From an uncultured Bacteroidia bacterium (GTDB taxonomy: Bacteria; Bacteroidota; Bacteroidia; Bacteroidales; Prolixibacteraceae): a DNA stretch of 33,646 bases. Shown piece by piece: positions 24,486 through 33,512 of this stretch. The position numbers were made by a program, and so were the translations under genes. Position 1 is the first letter of the stretch, and every line of letters starts with the position of its first letter. The stretch spans positions 1 to 33,646 of the forward strand of contig CAINLJ010000148.1 of assembly GCA_903850335.1 (NCBI GenBank), written 5' to 3'. Under the pieces are notes generated by a model. That model had not been told where the DNA came from. It did not search any database and saw nothing but the letters and a program-made list of their open reading frames with translations.

Positions 24486-27260
24486 TTGCTGGCATCCAGA
24501 ACCATATTTAAAGCATATCAGTATAAACCGCTTGTGAAGTTGTTAAATTCTCCGAATAGGAAGATTTTAATTGCCGATGAAGTCGGATTGGGAAAGACAA
24601 TTGAAGCCGGACATATTTTATTGGAATTGGCAGGGCGAAAAGAATTAAAGAACGCCTTAATCGTTTGCCCAAAATCGCTCAAAGAAAAATGGAAATTCGA
24701 AATGGAGGAAAAATTCAATTTCTATTTTAAAATCATGGGGAACCGAAAGGAATTAATATCAGCTTTAAATCACGCAGCATCCACAGGCGAAGATTTTAAA
24801 GTAATCGTAACCTATGATATGGTTCGGGTTAAGCCCCTGGGTCAGGACTATTCCGTTGAACAAAATCCCTTTTTACTGGCAATCGAATCCGCAGGCTTAT
24901 TTTTTGATCTGCTCATTTGCGATGAAGCCCACTACTTACGCAATATTAATTTGAGACACAGGGGAATAAAAAAAGTAATTGATGTTTCAAAAGCCTGCCT
25001 TTTTTTAACTGCCACTCCATTGATGACCGGAATTGAGAATTTATACAACCTGATAAAGCTTATTGATGAAAAGGCTTATTACAGGTGGGAAGAGTTTCAA
25101 AATGCTGTAAATATCAATAAACCTTTTATTAAAGCCGTCTCAAGGCTTAACAAAAATGAAAATTTGCTCGAAATACATGATGAATTGGTCAATTCGGAGG
25201 TTCCATTTTCGGTTTCGATTGGTGAAGAATTCAGAGTTGACGACAACATCAAAATTGGAGATTATTTTGCAAAAGATCCACTTTTTAATCGTGTGACCAG
25301 AAATCTGCAGTCCGGAAAATCTGATTATTCAATCTTAACCTCCCTTCAGAAAGACTTAACAGATTTAAATACCTTAAATCATATCTATTCCCGGACACGG
25401 AAAAGGGAAGTCACTACAGACGGGACATTTACAACTCGTACACCTCATAGTTTTATGATTCGCCTATCGGCTCAGGAGAGGGAGGCTTACGATGAGGTAA
25501 TAAATGCGTATGAAGGTGTTCCTTTGGCTTTAGTTTCGAAAAAACGGCAGATTTCAAGTTGCCTTCCCGCATTTTATAATACGGAAGAAGAAATCAAAAG
25601 TGGTATAACTAATTGGCATGGAAAGGATTCCAAATTTGACAAATTTAAAACTATTGTTGATGAAGTAGTCATAAAGAACAACAGGAAGCTCATTGTTTTT
25701 GCGTTTTTCCGAAGAACTTTATTATACCTGAAAAACAGGCTGGAACGTGAAGGAATAAAATGCATTTTGCTTTATGGCCCTACCGAAGATCGTCAGGCTG
25801 TCATTAACCAATTTAGAGATGATGCCAGTATTAAGGTATTCTTATCCTCACAGGTAGGTACAGAGGGGGTTGATCTTCAATTCTGCAATGCACTCGTAAA
25901 TTATGATTTACCCTGGAATCCGATGGTTGTAGAACAACGAATTGGGCGTATTGACCGGATTGGCCAGAAAGAAGATCTCATTCATATTTATAACCTGGTA
26001 TTAAAAGATACCATAGAAGAACAGATTTATAATCGTCTGTTAGTTCGCATCCATATTTTTCAGGAGACCATTGGTGACCTGGAGAGTATTTTGGCCGATG
26101 AAGATTCTTCATTCGATAAGGCATTTAGTAACCTTGAATTAGAATTGTATGGCAAGAAGCTTTCAGATGAGCAGCAAACCAGGTTAATTGAAACGATGTC
26201 GCTGGCCCTTGAAAGGCAAAAAAATGACCTCGATGAGATTAAAACGGAACTAACAGATTCGATGGTAAACGATGTGTTTTTTCAAAACGCCATCAACCAG
26301 ATCATTAAAAACAAGCAATACATCACCGAATTTGAAATCAAGAAATTTATTCAGTGGCTATGTGAGAATAAACTTGGCGGGATAATTTTCAAAGAGACAA
26401 ATCAATTTTTATATGAACTTGACTTCGTTAACAACAACGTAAGTATTCTGTTAAGCTTTATTTTTGAAAATATTGACCTTGAATTAAACCGGGATTTAAA
26501 AATCATCTATGGTAAATTCAGAAATTCAAATCTGGAAAAGCGAAAAATACTATTGACTTTCAATCAGAATTATGCCAGGGAGAACCCGGGTATAGAATAC
26601 ATCAATGCTTATCATCCCATAACTATTGCAGTTGCAAATTACATTGAAAAGCAGAAACTTCATGTCAACCAGGTTTTCCAGGCCCATCTTGCGGTCCACA
26701 ATGTTTCTGAGGATACTTTTCAGGCATCTGAGGGAGATTATTTAATGGCAGTTTATAAAATAACAATTCACAGGAAGAATCCGGTCAGTACGAAATCGTT
26801 TGATTATTTATACCCGGTCATTACTTATTTAGGTTCCGGTGATGGTATTCAGATTTTGAGTGATGATGATGCAGGCTTTCTAAATGGGAAAGTTCAACAA
26901 TATGCTGAGCGAATTGATCAATTTGCTGAATTTGAATCAGAATTTATTGACTACTTAACTCCCACATTTACTCAGAAATTAAGAGAGACTATTGATAAAT
27001 TCAAAGAAGAGGAAGAGATAAAAATAGAATCATTTAAAATCAGGTCGACCAAACAGATCGACCAATATTATTCCTATCGTATCGAACGTATAGGAGATCA
27101 GATTAGAGAGAATGTTTCAAATCTGAAAGTATTACCCATGTGGAAAAGCAACCTTCTTCAAATTCAGAACGAATATAAAGAACGTAAAGAATCAATTCTG
27201 GAGACCAGGATTGAAATGGATAACACCCTTGTGTCGATAACTTATTTTGAAATTAGTTAA
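24486..27260 (+). CDS. SNF2/DEAD-type helicase, probably 5'-truncated
   Basis: 924 residues from a TTG start. Superfamily 2 motifs of the SNF2/RapA type are visible: a YQYKPL Q-like element, Walker A ADEVGLGKT (about 30-38), DEAH (146-149), LTATP (174-178), and a helicase C-terminal domain. That last domain contains SSQVGTEGVDLQ, LVNYDLPWNP and QRIGRIDRIGQ. About 400 more residues follow, including a Glu/Lys-rich coiled coil. No in-frame ATG exists before codon 73, which is already past Walker A. The frame is open upstream with plausible coding sequence back to about 24400. So the natural start appears lost at the junction with brxC. It would be a DNA translocase; its partner is likely the actin-like gene 5 bp downstream. 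Confidence 0.87.
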   Translation: MLASRTIFKAYQYKPLVKLLNSPNRKILIADEVGLGKTIEAGHILLELAGRKELKNALIVCPKSLKEKWKFEMEEKFNFYFKIMGNRKELISALNHAASTGEDFKVIVTYDMVRVKPLGQDYSVEQNPFLLAIESAGLFFDLLICDEAHYLRNINLRHRGIKKVIDVSKACLFLTATPLMTGIENLYNLIKLIDEKAYYRWEEFQNAVNINKPFIKAVSRLNKNENLLEIHDELVNSEVPFSVSIGEEFRVDDNIKIGDYFAKDPLFNRVTRNLQSGKSDYSILTSLQKDLTDLNTLNHIYSRTRKREVTTDGTFTTRTPHSFMIRLSAQEREAYDEVINAYEGVPLALVSKKRQISSCLPAFYNTEEEIKSGITNWHGKDSKFDKFKTIVDEVVIKNNRKLIVFAFFRRTLLYLKNRLEREGIKCILLYGPTEDRQAVINQFRDDASIKVFLSSQVGTEGVDLQFCNALVNYDLPWNPMVVEQRIGRIDRIGQKEDLIHIYNLVLKDTIEEQIYNRLLVRIHIFQETIGDLESILADEDSSFDKAFSNLELELYGKKLSDEQQTRLIETMSLALERQKNDLDEIKTELTDSMVNDVFFQNAINQIIKNKQYITEFEIKKFIQWLCENKLGGIIFKETNQFLYELDFVNNNVSILLSFIFENIDLELNRDLKIIYGKFRNSNLEKRKILLTFNQNYARENPGIEYINAYHPITIAVANYIEKQKLHVNQVFQAHLAVHNVSEDTFQASEGDYLMAVYKITIHRKNPVSTKSFDYLYPVITYLGSGDGIQILSDDDAGFLNGKVQQYAERIDQFAEFESEFIDYLTPTFTQKLRETIDKFKEEEEIKIESFKIRSTKQIDQYYSYRIERIGDQIRENVSNLKVLPMWKSNLLQIQNEYKERKESILETRIEMDNTLVSITYFEIS

Positions 27261-27265
27261 TACCT

Positions 27266-28744
27266 ATGGGACAATTTGTAATTGGATTGGATTTTGGCAC
27301 CTATCAATCTAAGGTATGCATCAATCACTTAGATAAGATTCCATCTCTTCACGAATTTTTTGAGTTCAAAAATTCAGGTAATTCAAATTTGTTTTTACCG
27401 TCGTGTGTGTTTCTATTAAAAGATGGAACTTTCAGGTATGGAAATTATTCCGGTGACGATATTCTGCGAACTTTTAATTATTTCAAGATTGCTTCTGCTG
27501 AGGACCCTATTTTTCATCTTTTAACCGATTACAAAGAGTCCCTCTATAATTCAGCGGATAATTTTGGAGAATTTGCGCCTGAATTTTTATCTGTAATTTA
27601 CATCACATCAATACTCCTCGATGTAAAGGATTATTTAAAATTGAATGCTTTACCTGTCAAGAAAAAATTCAGTCTGGCCAGTCTGTTTGGAAAGAAGACG
27701 GAGACTGAGGCAGAACAGGTTGAATCTTTTGTCAGACTTGGCGTACCAACAGAATGGAATAAGAAAATAAACTTAGCCCGCCGCCGGAAGTTTGAAATGA
27801 TTCTTTTGATTTCAGAGATCATCCAAAAACACTTGGAATACTCACATGAGCGATATTTGGCCCTGAAAAAAGCAGAATTACTTGAAATGGTTAAGAGGGT
27901 AAATGACGACATAAAAAACTCCAAAGATAATTTCTATGATTTATTGGGTCAGCATAAAATTTCCGTCTCTCCTGAAAGCGCCGCCGGATTATTGTACCTT
28001 ATTCAAACGAAAAAATTAAATAGAGGGCTATATGCAGCTATCGACATAGGTGGAGGCACATCCGATATTTCTTTTTTTAACATAGATTTTGAGCATAGAG
28101 TTAAATATCTTGCTTCTGAGTCACTTATGGTAGCATGCAATAATATTTATCTGGGCTGTTCGAAAAAAGCAGATGTAAATCAAGTTGAGATTTGCAGGAT
28201 TGAGAAGGAAATTATTTCGCTGATTGAATTAAATGGATGCGAAAACGACTCTAATTATATTCGGAGTACAAACAAAGTAAAATCACTTATAAATAAGGAA
28301 CTAAAGATCCTATTTTGCGATCCTGTATGGCATGCATTAGTCCCTAAGTTTGAATATCGAAATGTGCTTAAAGCTTTTGATGGGAAGCCTTGTATAGTTT
28401 ATGGTGGTGGAATAAAACATCCAAAATTGAAATCCTGGGAAAAAATCTTGATTTTTGATAATGGTTCAACGCAAGTCAATTTACAACCGTATAGTGTCGA
28501 TAATTTTATTCCTGATCGTGATAAGGTCAAAAATCCATTCAATAAATGGTCGCAAGATTTCTATATGCTTGTTGTAGCTTTTGGATTATCTTATTTACGA
28601 CACGATTCTGAGGCTGAAGAATGGGATGATAGTCATTATGTTTCAACAAATGCAGAAAAGAAAATGATTGAGGTTCCTCATCCTATAAACGAGGACTATT
28701 ACATTTATGATGTGATTGACCGACAATGGTATGACAGGAAATAA
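27266..28744 (+). CDS. Actin/Hsp70-fold ATPase
   Basis: A 492-residue protein with the three nucleotide-binding motifs of the actin-ASKHA fold: phosphate 1 IGLDFGTYQSKV (residues 6-17), phosphate 2 AAIDIGGGTSDISFF (about 258-272) and adenosine CIVYGGGIKHP (about 375-385). A long insertion with a Lys/Glu-rich segment lies between the first two. It lacks an obvious DnaK-type substrate-binding domain, so it is not a standard chaperone. It begins 5 bp after the helicase stop, so the two are almost certainly cotranslated and probably act together. Pairing of a SNF2 helicase with an actin-fold ATPase suggests nucleotide-gated control of DNA remodelling, which is an inference. Confidence 0.82.
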   Translation: MGQFVIGLDFGTYQSKVCINHLDKIPSLHEFFEFKNSGNSNLFLPSCVFLLKDGTFRYGNYSGDDILRTFNYFKIASAEDPIFHLLTDYKESLYNSADNFGEFAPEFLSVIYITSILLDVKDYLKLNALPVKKKFSLASLFGKKTETEAEQVESFVRLGVPTEWNKKINLARRRKFEMILLISEIIQKHLEYSHERYLALKKAELLEMVKRVNDDIKNSKDNFYDLLGQHKISVSPESAAGLLYLIQTKKLNRGLYAAIDIGGGTSDISFFNIDFEHRVKYLASESLMVACNNIYLGCSKKADVNQVEICRIEKEIISLIELNGCENDSNYIRSTNKVKSLINKELKILFCDPVWHALVPKFEYRNVLKAFDGKPCIVYGGGIKHPKLKSWEKILIFDNGSTQVNLQPYSVDNFIPDRDKVKNPFNKWSQDFYMLVVAFGLSYLRHDSEAEEWDDSHYVSTNAEKKMIEVPHPINEDYYIYDVIDRQWYDRK

Positions 28745-28907
28745 AATCCCAAAAATAGGTTTGAATAACATTAAGGCTTTTGACTCGCAGAAACCGCCGA
28801 AAATTCTGCTCTAAAAATATTCTCGGATTTTTTCTGATCTGCCGAGACTACGACATCCCCTGTCTGACTCTGCTCCTACTTTTGACTCCTAAGCAAAGAA
28901 CAAGTTT
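28745..28907. other. Intergenic gap with weak hairpins
   Basis: 163 bp without a convincing gene. A 6-bp stem GCAGAA/TTCTGC (28787-28809) and CTCGG/CCGAG (28822-28846) could form hairpins, with T-rich runs nearby. These might end the helicase-actin transcript or lead the next gene. Neither is strong enough to call a terminator. Confidence 0.3.
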
Positions 28908-30038
28908 ATGGAGTCAGAAACTCTCTTATTTAAAAATTACTATGGTGGAAGACGAATGTCATTTGAATCAAACCAGCCTTCTGCGGATATCCCTCTGACA
29001 AATATATTTGTCGACAGATCAAGATCGTATCTCAATGAAAAACACTTGTTTATTGCTAAATTCAATCGGATCCCAAATTTTATCAATGAGATTAAAATAA
29101 ATTGCAGAAAGGCGAATGTCTGGTTTGCAAACAACTATGAGCAGGAAATCAAAGACTCGCATTTTGCACGGATTTATTACGGAGAAAAAAGAAGCGCTGA
29201 AATTGATGACATCTTTTATTTTCTGTACGATGATCTTATCGTGTACTTCGACACACAGAGTTCCATCGTCCGGTTTCTTTACCGGAATACCGATATTCTT
29301 AAGGTTGAGGCAATAATCCGGGAGATCAAAAAATTCAAGGAACGGAAAACCATTAACAGTTCAGAGATATCACTTCTGGTTAGCACTCGATCTGGAATTG
29401 AGACTAAAGTGATGAAAATCACCAAACCGAAACTAAGCATTGACGATAACTACAATGATGATTTTAAGCAAATCCACCAGACTATTCTGAAACGGCTTTC
29501 TAAGAAAAACGATAAAGGGCTGGTACTTTTGCATGGCAAGCCCGGTACAGGCAAGACTTCATACATTCGTTTTCTGATTTCATCGGTAAAGAAGAGTGTG
29601 ATTTTTCTTCCACCCAATATGGCTAATGCGATCACAAATCCGGATCTTATTTCGATTCTGATCGACAATCCCAATTCTATTTTTGTGATAGAGGATGCCG
29701 AAAACATCGTTGTCGACCGGGAGAAAAATGGAAACTCACCAGTCTCGGCTTTACTCAATATTTCGGATGGTCTACTTTCTGATTGTTTAAATATACAGGT
29801 AATTTGTTCATTCAATACTGACATCTCAAAGATTGATAACGCTTTAATGCGAAAAGGGCGATTGATTGCCAAATATGAATTTAAAGAGCTTGATGTACCC
29901 AAGGCCCAGGCGCTCTCGATGAAACTGGGGTTCAATACTCAGCTTGATTCTGAAATGACTCTGACTGCCATTTACAACCAGGAAGAGGCGGATTTTCAGC
30001 AAGTCAAAAGAGGTAATTCAATAGGATTTAAAGCTTAA
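28908..30038 (+). CDS. BCS1-like AAA ATPase
   Basis: A 376-residue protein with an N-terminal region of about 180 residues rich in beta and charged segments, followed by a AAA core. Walker A is GKPGTGKTS (about 210-218) and Walker B is SIFVIEDAE (about 255-263). Sensor 1 lies in VICSFNTD, and the arginine region MRKGRLIAKYEF is followed by a lid. The MRKGRL/KYEFKEL pattern resembles BCS1-type AAA proteins that are frequent in Bacteroidota. The start at 28908 is the first ATG after the gap. It lies 10 bp before the DnaA-like pseudo-ATPase, suggesting an operon. The substrate is unknown. Confidence 0.82.
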   Translation: MESETLLFKNYYGGRRMSFESNQPSADIPLTNIFVDRSRSYLNEKHLFIAKFNRIPNFINEIKINCRKANVWFANNYEQEIKDSHFARIYYGEKRSAEIDDIFYFLYDDLIVYFDTQSSIVRFLYRNTDILKVEAIIREIKKFKERKTINSSEISLLVSTRSGIETKVMKITKPKLSIDDNYNDDFKQIHQTILKRLSKKNDKGLVLLHGKPGTGKTSYIRFLISSVKKSVIFLPPNMANAITNPDLISILIDNPNSIFVIEDAENIVVDREKNGNSPVSALLNISDGLLSDCLNIQVICSFNTDISKIDNALMRKGRLIAKYEFKELDVPKAQALSMKLGFNTQLDSEMTLTAIYNQEEADFQQVKRGNSIGFKA

Positions 30039-30048
30039 ATAAAAAATC

Positions 30049-30744
30049 ATGGAAATCAATTTATTAGAAGAGTTCTTTAATAGTCATTTTAGAACTATGT
30101 TATTGGAAGGGTTCTTTAGTGACAACCCTAAGGAAGATGTGGAAATAGTGAAGCATTTCATTACGGAACAATGTTCGGTGGATATTTTATTAATTCGGAG
30201 TGATAGTGGGAATGGTGGGTCTCATTTATTAGTAGGTGCTGGAAATGATCTTCTAAAAAACGACATCAAATTTGTATGGCCAGGTTTTAAATCCTGCTTG
30301 CGACATAATCTTTCCAAATATTACAAGGATAGTTTTGAAAAATCCCTTCAGGATTGCTCTTTTTGCTTAATTGAATACCTCGACAATATTATTGAGCACC
30401 CTCCCTTACATCCAAATTCTTCACCGTCTCTTAGTTGGCTGCAAGAAATTTTAACCGGATTTATAAAAAGAGGCGGTAGAATCATTTTTTCGGCAAGCAA
30501 GGAGATCACTTCCAAACAGATTTCACTATACTTTAAGACTGATTCTGTTATTGAGGCGAATACTTCCTATCCTTCGTTGGAGACTCTAAAACTTATTGGG
30601 AAAAAAGAATATTCAGATGAATTTGTAGAGAAGTATGCAAAAGAAGCTTATTCGCATTCACGATGTGTTCGAGACTTTGAAAATTTTCTGATGAGTTTTA
30701 ACGCATTAATACAATTGGGAAAACCAATCAAATGGAAAGAATAA
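30049..30744 (+). CDS. DnaA/Hda-like protein with degenerate P-loop
   Basis: A 231-residue protein. The segment SDSGNGGSHLLVGAGNDLL (about 52-70) aligns by eye with the DnaA P-loop (GxxGxGKTHLLxAIGN), but the catalytic GKT is GGS. FCLIEYLDNII (about 106-116) is at the Walker B position, with E-Y in place of D-D. ASKEITSKQISLYF matches the sensor region of DnaA-type ATPases. There is no DnaA DNA-binding domain. It therefore looks like an inactive DnaA-family scaffold or regulator. An active relative lies two genes on (31767-32516), so the pair may form a mixed complex. The assignment rests on motif spacing only. Confidence 0.55.
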   Translation: MEINLLEEFFNSHFRTMLLEGFFSDNPKEDVEIVKHFITEQCSVDILLIRSDSGNGGSHLLVGAGNDLLKNDIKFVWPGFKSCLRHNLSKYYKDSFEKSLQDCSFCLIEYLDNIIEHPPLHPNSSPSLSWLQEILTGFIKRGGRIIFSASKEITSKQISLYFKTDSVIEANTSYPSLETLKLIGKKEYSDEFVEKYAKEAYSHSRCVRDFENFLMSFNALIQLGKPIKWKE

Positions 30745-30789
30745 CTTGGATTTTGACGAAACAAATAAATGAATAATTAAATTTTTGAA

Positions 30790-31461
30790 ATGGATATCAC
30801 TTTTATTTCAGATACCCACGGGTTGCATGGTTGGCTTAGGTTGAATGCAGGAACTGTTCTGGTTCATGCCGGTGATATTACAGAATATGGGACAGAGGAT
30901 GAAGGAATTGAATTTCTGGATTGGTTCTCTAAGCAACCTTTTACCTACAAGATTTTTATTGGAGGAAATCATGATCTCTTTTTGGAGGAGTTAACGCTTC
31001 GAAAGTTGAAGAAATTAATTCCTTCCGGTATTATATATCTTGAAAATAATGGAACAGAGTTAGAAGGAATTAAGTTTTGGGGATCACCGGTTACGCCCTA
31101 CTTTTTAGGTATGGCATTCAATGAAAGAGAAGGTAGGGAGATTAAAAAAGTCTGGAGCAAAATACCACTCGATACTGATGTATTTATTACCCATGGACCG
31201 CCTAAAGGAATTCTGGATGGTGGAATGGGATGTGAAGAATTGCGTCTTCGAATCGATAGCGTGCGACCTAAGGTCCATTGTTTTGGGCATGTGCATGGTC
31301 AGAACGGAATTGAAGTCATTAATGACACAACATTTATAAATGCTTCAATGGTAAACAACCTAAATCCATTCCAACATGAAGAATACAAACTAATTGGTAA
31401 GCCAATAATTTGCAAATATCCTTTACTGAATTCGGTTTACGGTAAAAAAATTACGAATTAA
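30790..31461 (+). CDS. Calcineurin-like metallophosphoesterase
   Basis: A 223-residue single-domain enzyme with all metal-site motifs: ISDTHG (residues 6-11), HAGDIT (26-31), GGNHD (58-62), THGPP (about 134-138) and FGHVHG (about 160-165). The motif order and size match the MPPED-type class III phosphodiesterases. It would hydrolyse phosphodiester or nucleotide substrates with two metal ions in the cytoplasm; the natural substrate is unknown. It is placed between the two DnaA-like genes, 45 bp after the first and 47 bp before the next small gene. In this context it could degrade a nucleotide signal or nucleic acid ends. No signal peptide is present. Confidence 0.88.
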   Translation: MDITFISDTHGLHGWLRLNAGTVLVHAGDITEYGTEDEGIEFLDWFSKQPFTYKIFIGGNHDLFLEELTLRKLKKLIPSGIIYLENNGTELEGIKFWGSPVTPYFLGMAFNEREGREIKKVWSKIPLDTDVFITHGPPKGILDGGMGCEELRLRIDSVRPKVHCFGHVHGQNGIEVINDTTFINASMVNNLNPFQHEEYKLIGKPIICKYPLLNSVYGKKITN

Positions 31462-31508
31462 AGAGGGATTCTTGATAGGTTTTATTGTCACACTTTAAAA
31501 TTATAGAT

Positions 31509-31751
31509 ATGAAAATTGATCCAAAAATCAAATACAAATCAGAAACCGGGAATTCACATTTTATTAAACTAGAATCAGAAAACATGGGATTTTCAGATGA
31601 TTCTGATGATATAAAGTATGCAAATTGTGTTTATGTTGGATTTTTACCTCCAGAATATCAAGGATCTCATTATATCAAAATTCCTACACCAGACTATGTT
31701 GAATGGCTCGAAAGCAAATTTGACAGCGATCTCAATCAATCATATTATTAA
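31509..31751 (+). CDS. Small acidic protein of unknown function
   Basis: An 80-residue acidic protein. I chose the ATG at 31509 (MKIDPKIKYKSE) over an upstream TTG at 31485. A compact fold is suggested by CVYVGFLPPEYQGSHYIKIPTPDYVEWLESKF, with conserved-looking aromatic and Pro residues. I do not recognise a family. It ends 15 bp before the second DnaA-like gene, so it is probably part of the same transcript and could be a partner of that ATPase. Confidence 0.55.
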   Translation: MKIDPKIKYKSETGNSHFIKLESENMGFSDDSDDIKYANCVYVGFLPPEYQGSHYIKIPTPDYVEWLESKFDSDLNQSYY

Positions 31752-31766
31752 CATATATATTACAAC

Positions 31767-32516
31767 ATGGAAAATAATTTTAAATCTTTTAGGAAGGATA
31801 AACCAAACCGTTTTCATCGGTTCGATAATTTTATTGAAGATGAAAGTAATTCTGCAGCTGTTTCTTTAGCAAAATTGGTTGCTAAAGGAGAAATAATTAG
31901 ATTTTTGAATATTCTCATAATATATGGAAAGTCAGAGAGTGGTAAAACTCATCTTGTTGAAGCAATTGCAAATTCGCAAAACCCAAATCATGAATATCAA
32001 AAAAGTCTGTTTTTAAGGTGTGAAACCTTAATTGAAAATCTCGTCAAATCTGTGAGGGAAAATTCTCGCAATGAATTAGTAAACTATTATTTAGACCACG
32101 ATATGCTGATAATTGATGATGTTCATTTATTGAAAGGCAAACAGAGTACATCAGACGTATATGGAAGTATATTAAACAGATTCCTGGTTGAGAACAAAAT
32201 TATTGTATTAACAACCAATGTTTTGCCGAATAATTTTTTTGAAAGTGAAAAACTTAATTCTATTCTATCAAAAAGTGTTTTAGTATCAATCTATGCACCT
32301 GGTCCTGAAACAAAGATTAAAATATTGAAACGTTATTTGGACGAATTTCTTCTAAATGTACCAACCGAGATAATTGATGAGTTGGTTCAGGATCAAGATA
32401 AAAATATTAATTTATTACTTGGAAATCTAATTACTCTTGTTGCCAAATCATCGGTTTTAAGAACGCCTTTAACGAAAGATTTCGCCAGGGAAAATCTTAT
32501 CAATAAAATCGAATAG
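31767..32516 (+). CDS. DnaA/Hda-like AAA+ ATPase
   Basis: A 249-residue protein limited to the ATPase module of the DnaA/Hda type. It has an FDNFIEDESN N-terminal segment like the DnaA FxxFVxGxxN block, Walker A GKSESGKTHLVEAIAN (about 54-69), Walker B MLIIDDVHLL (about 111-120), and sensor 1 VLTTNVLP. A C-terminal lid (LKRYLDEFLL...IIDELV) completes it. Domain IV for dnaA-box binding is absent, so it is not the replication initiator. By family it may bind a DNA-loaded partner or regulate another AAA protein. It is followed 14 bp later by an unknown gene. Confidence 0.8.
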   Translation: MENNFKSFRKDKPNRFHRFDNFIEDESNSAAVSLAKLVAKGEIIRFLNILIIYGKSESGKTHLVEAIANSQNPNHEYQKSLFLRCETLIENLVKSVRENSRNELVNYYLDHDMLIIDDVHLLKGKQSTSDVYGSILNRFLVENKIIVLTTNVLPNNFFESEKLNSILSKSVLVSIYAPGPETKIKILKRYLDEFLLNVPTEIIDELVQDQDKNINLLLGNLITLVAKSSVLRTPLTKDFARENLINKIE

Positions 32517-32530
32517 AAAAAATTTTCCAA

Positions 32531-33328
32531 ATGGATGGACTACTTGATGCTAAATCAATAAAACAATATAATTCATTTGCTATGCTTGAAAACTGGAAAG
32601 AATATTACGATGAAATCGAAAAACTGTCATTGTCAGAATTAGAGACAAGGATAAAAGGATTATACCTGGAATTCCAGAGAAGCAAATCAGTAAGAGACGA
32701 TCGGTTACAGGCTTGTTTGACGCAGCGCAAAAGGCTGATCGACAGAAATTTTAAGTTTACCCCAGAGACAGTCAGGCATATTGAACGGGTGAATCGAATA
32801 TTAACCGAGGGTAGCGCAATGGTGCTTAACCGCTGTGGACTTTTATTCCGGCAAATGTTGAAACTAAAGCAGGAAGGGGATGATTTTCTCGATGATTTCG
32901 ATATAGAAGGGTCAATGTCATTTCCTTTCGGAGATGAAGAATCCGTGTTAGTTCTTGGCGAAGATGAAAATAGCGGACAATCGGATTATGTAGCCATGGC
33001 AGATGTTTTGGACTATACCAGTCCTGATTTTGGAATACTGTCCGGTTTCCATTTCTCTTATTCTGAAGGTCTCGATTGGCAAATGAGCGATGAGGAACTC
33101 CGCATAAAAGACGATCGATTGGACTTTAACTGGAATATTGAATTATTAGACGCTCCGGAACTTAGTGCAATCGAATACTTTTGTTACTGGTCTCATCTTC
33201 TTTTTGTGGACATGGACTACTCCATCTCCGATGTTATCCGGTTAAAAAATTTCAGATTCGAAGTAAAAGTGACCCACCAGAACTGGGGCGAGAAACTACT
33301 TCCGGGATCTCAAATATCCGCTGAATAA
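32531..33328 (+). CDS. Protein of unknown function, last gene of the DnaA-like cluster
   Basis: A 265-residue soluble protein with no family I can name. The first about 115 residues are strongly helical and charged (EIEKLSLSELETRIKGLYLEF, then VRDDRLQACLTQRKRLI) and probably form a coiled coil. A very acidic linker follows (EGDDFLDDFD, EDENSG). The C-terminal part is aromatic-rich (IEYFCYWSHLLFVDMDYS). Its start is 14 bp after the DnaA-like ATPase, which supports co-expression. No signal or membrane segment is seen. Confidence 0.6.
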   Translation: MDGLLDAKSIKQYNSFAMLENWKEYYDEIEKLSLSELETRIKGLYLEFQRSKSVRDDRLQACLTQRKRLIDRNFKFTPETVRHIERVNRILTEGSAMVLNRCGLLFRQMLKLKQEGDDFLDDFDIEGSMSFPFGDEESVLVLGEDENSGQSDYVAMADVLDYTSPDFGILSGFHFSYSEGLDWQMSDEELRIKDDRLDFNWNIELLDAPELSAIEYFCYWSHLLFVDMDYSISDVIRLKNFRFEVKVTHQNWGEKLLPGSQISAE

Positions 33329-33426
33329 TAAATTTAAAAGTATGATATTTTTGTTCAATAGCGACAAAAAGATTTCTTACATTTAGAGCAACCTAATTAA
33401 TTTAACCTAAGTAATTTCCAGCCCCT

Positions 33427-33483
33427 ATGACTGCTGAAGAATTAGCACAAATCATTGCCAATTTCAATTGCCTTTTTAGATAA
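33427..33483 (+). other. 18-codon mini-ORF resembling the next gene's start
   Basis: It begins MTAEELAQIIANFN and stops after 18 codons. The next ATG at 33513 starts MNREEIEPIIEKYQ, a similar pattern (M-x-x-E-E-x-x-x-I-I). It may be a decayed copy of that gene's 5' end or a leader peptide; similarity over so few residues is weak. The remainder of 33329-33512 shows nothing else I can name. Confidence 0.25.
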
Positions 33484-33512
33484 GTATTTCATAACGCCTA
33501 AAATTAATTATT

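Noticed and set aside
28780-28998. Small plus-strand ORF between the actin-like and AAA genes
   Set aside because: It overlaps the start of the AAA gene in another frame, and its composition looks non-coding.
31767-32516. Chromosomal replication initiator dnaA and a nearby origin
   Set aside because: The protein lacks the DNA-binding domain IV, and I see no cluster of DnaA boxes (TTATNCACA type) around it.
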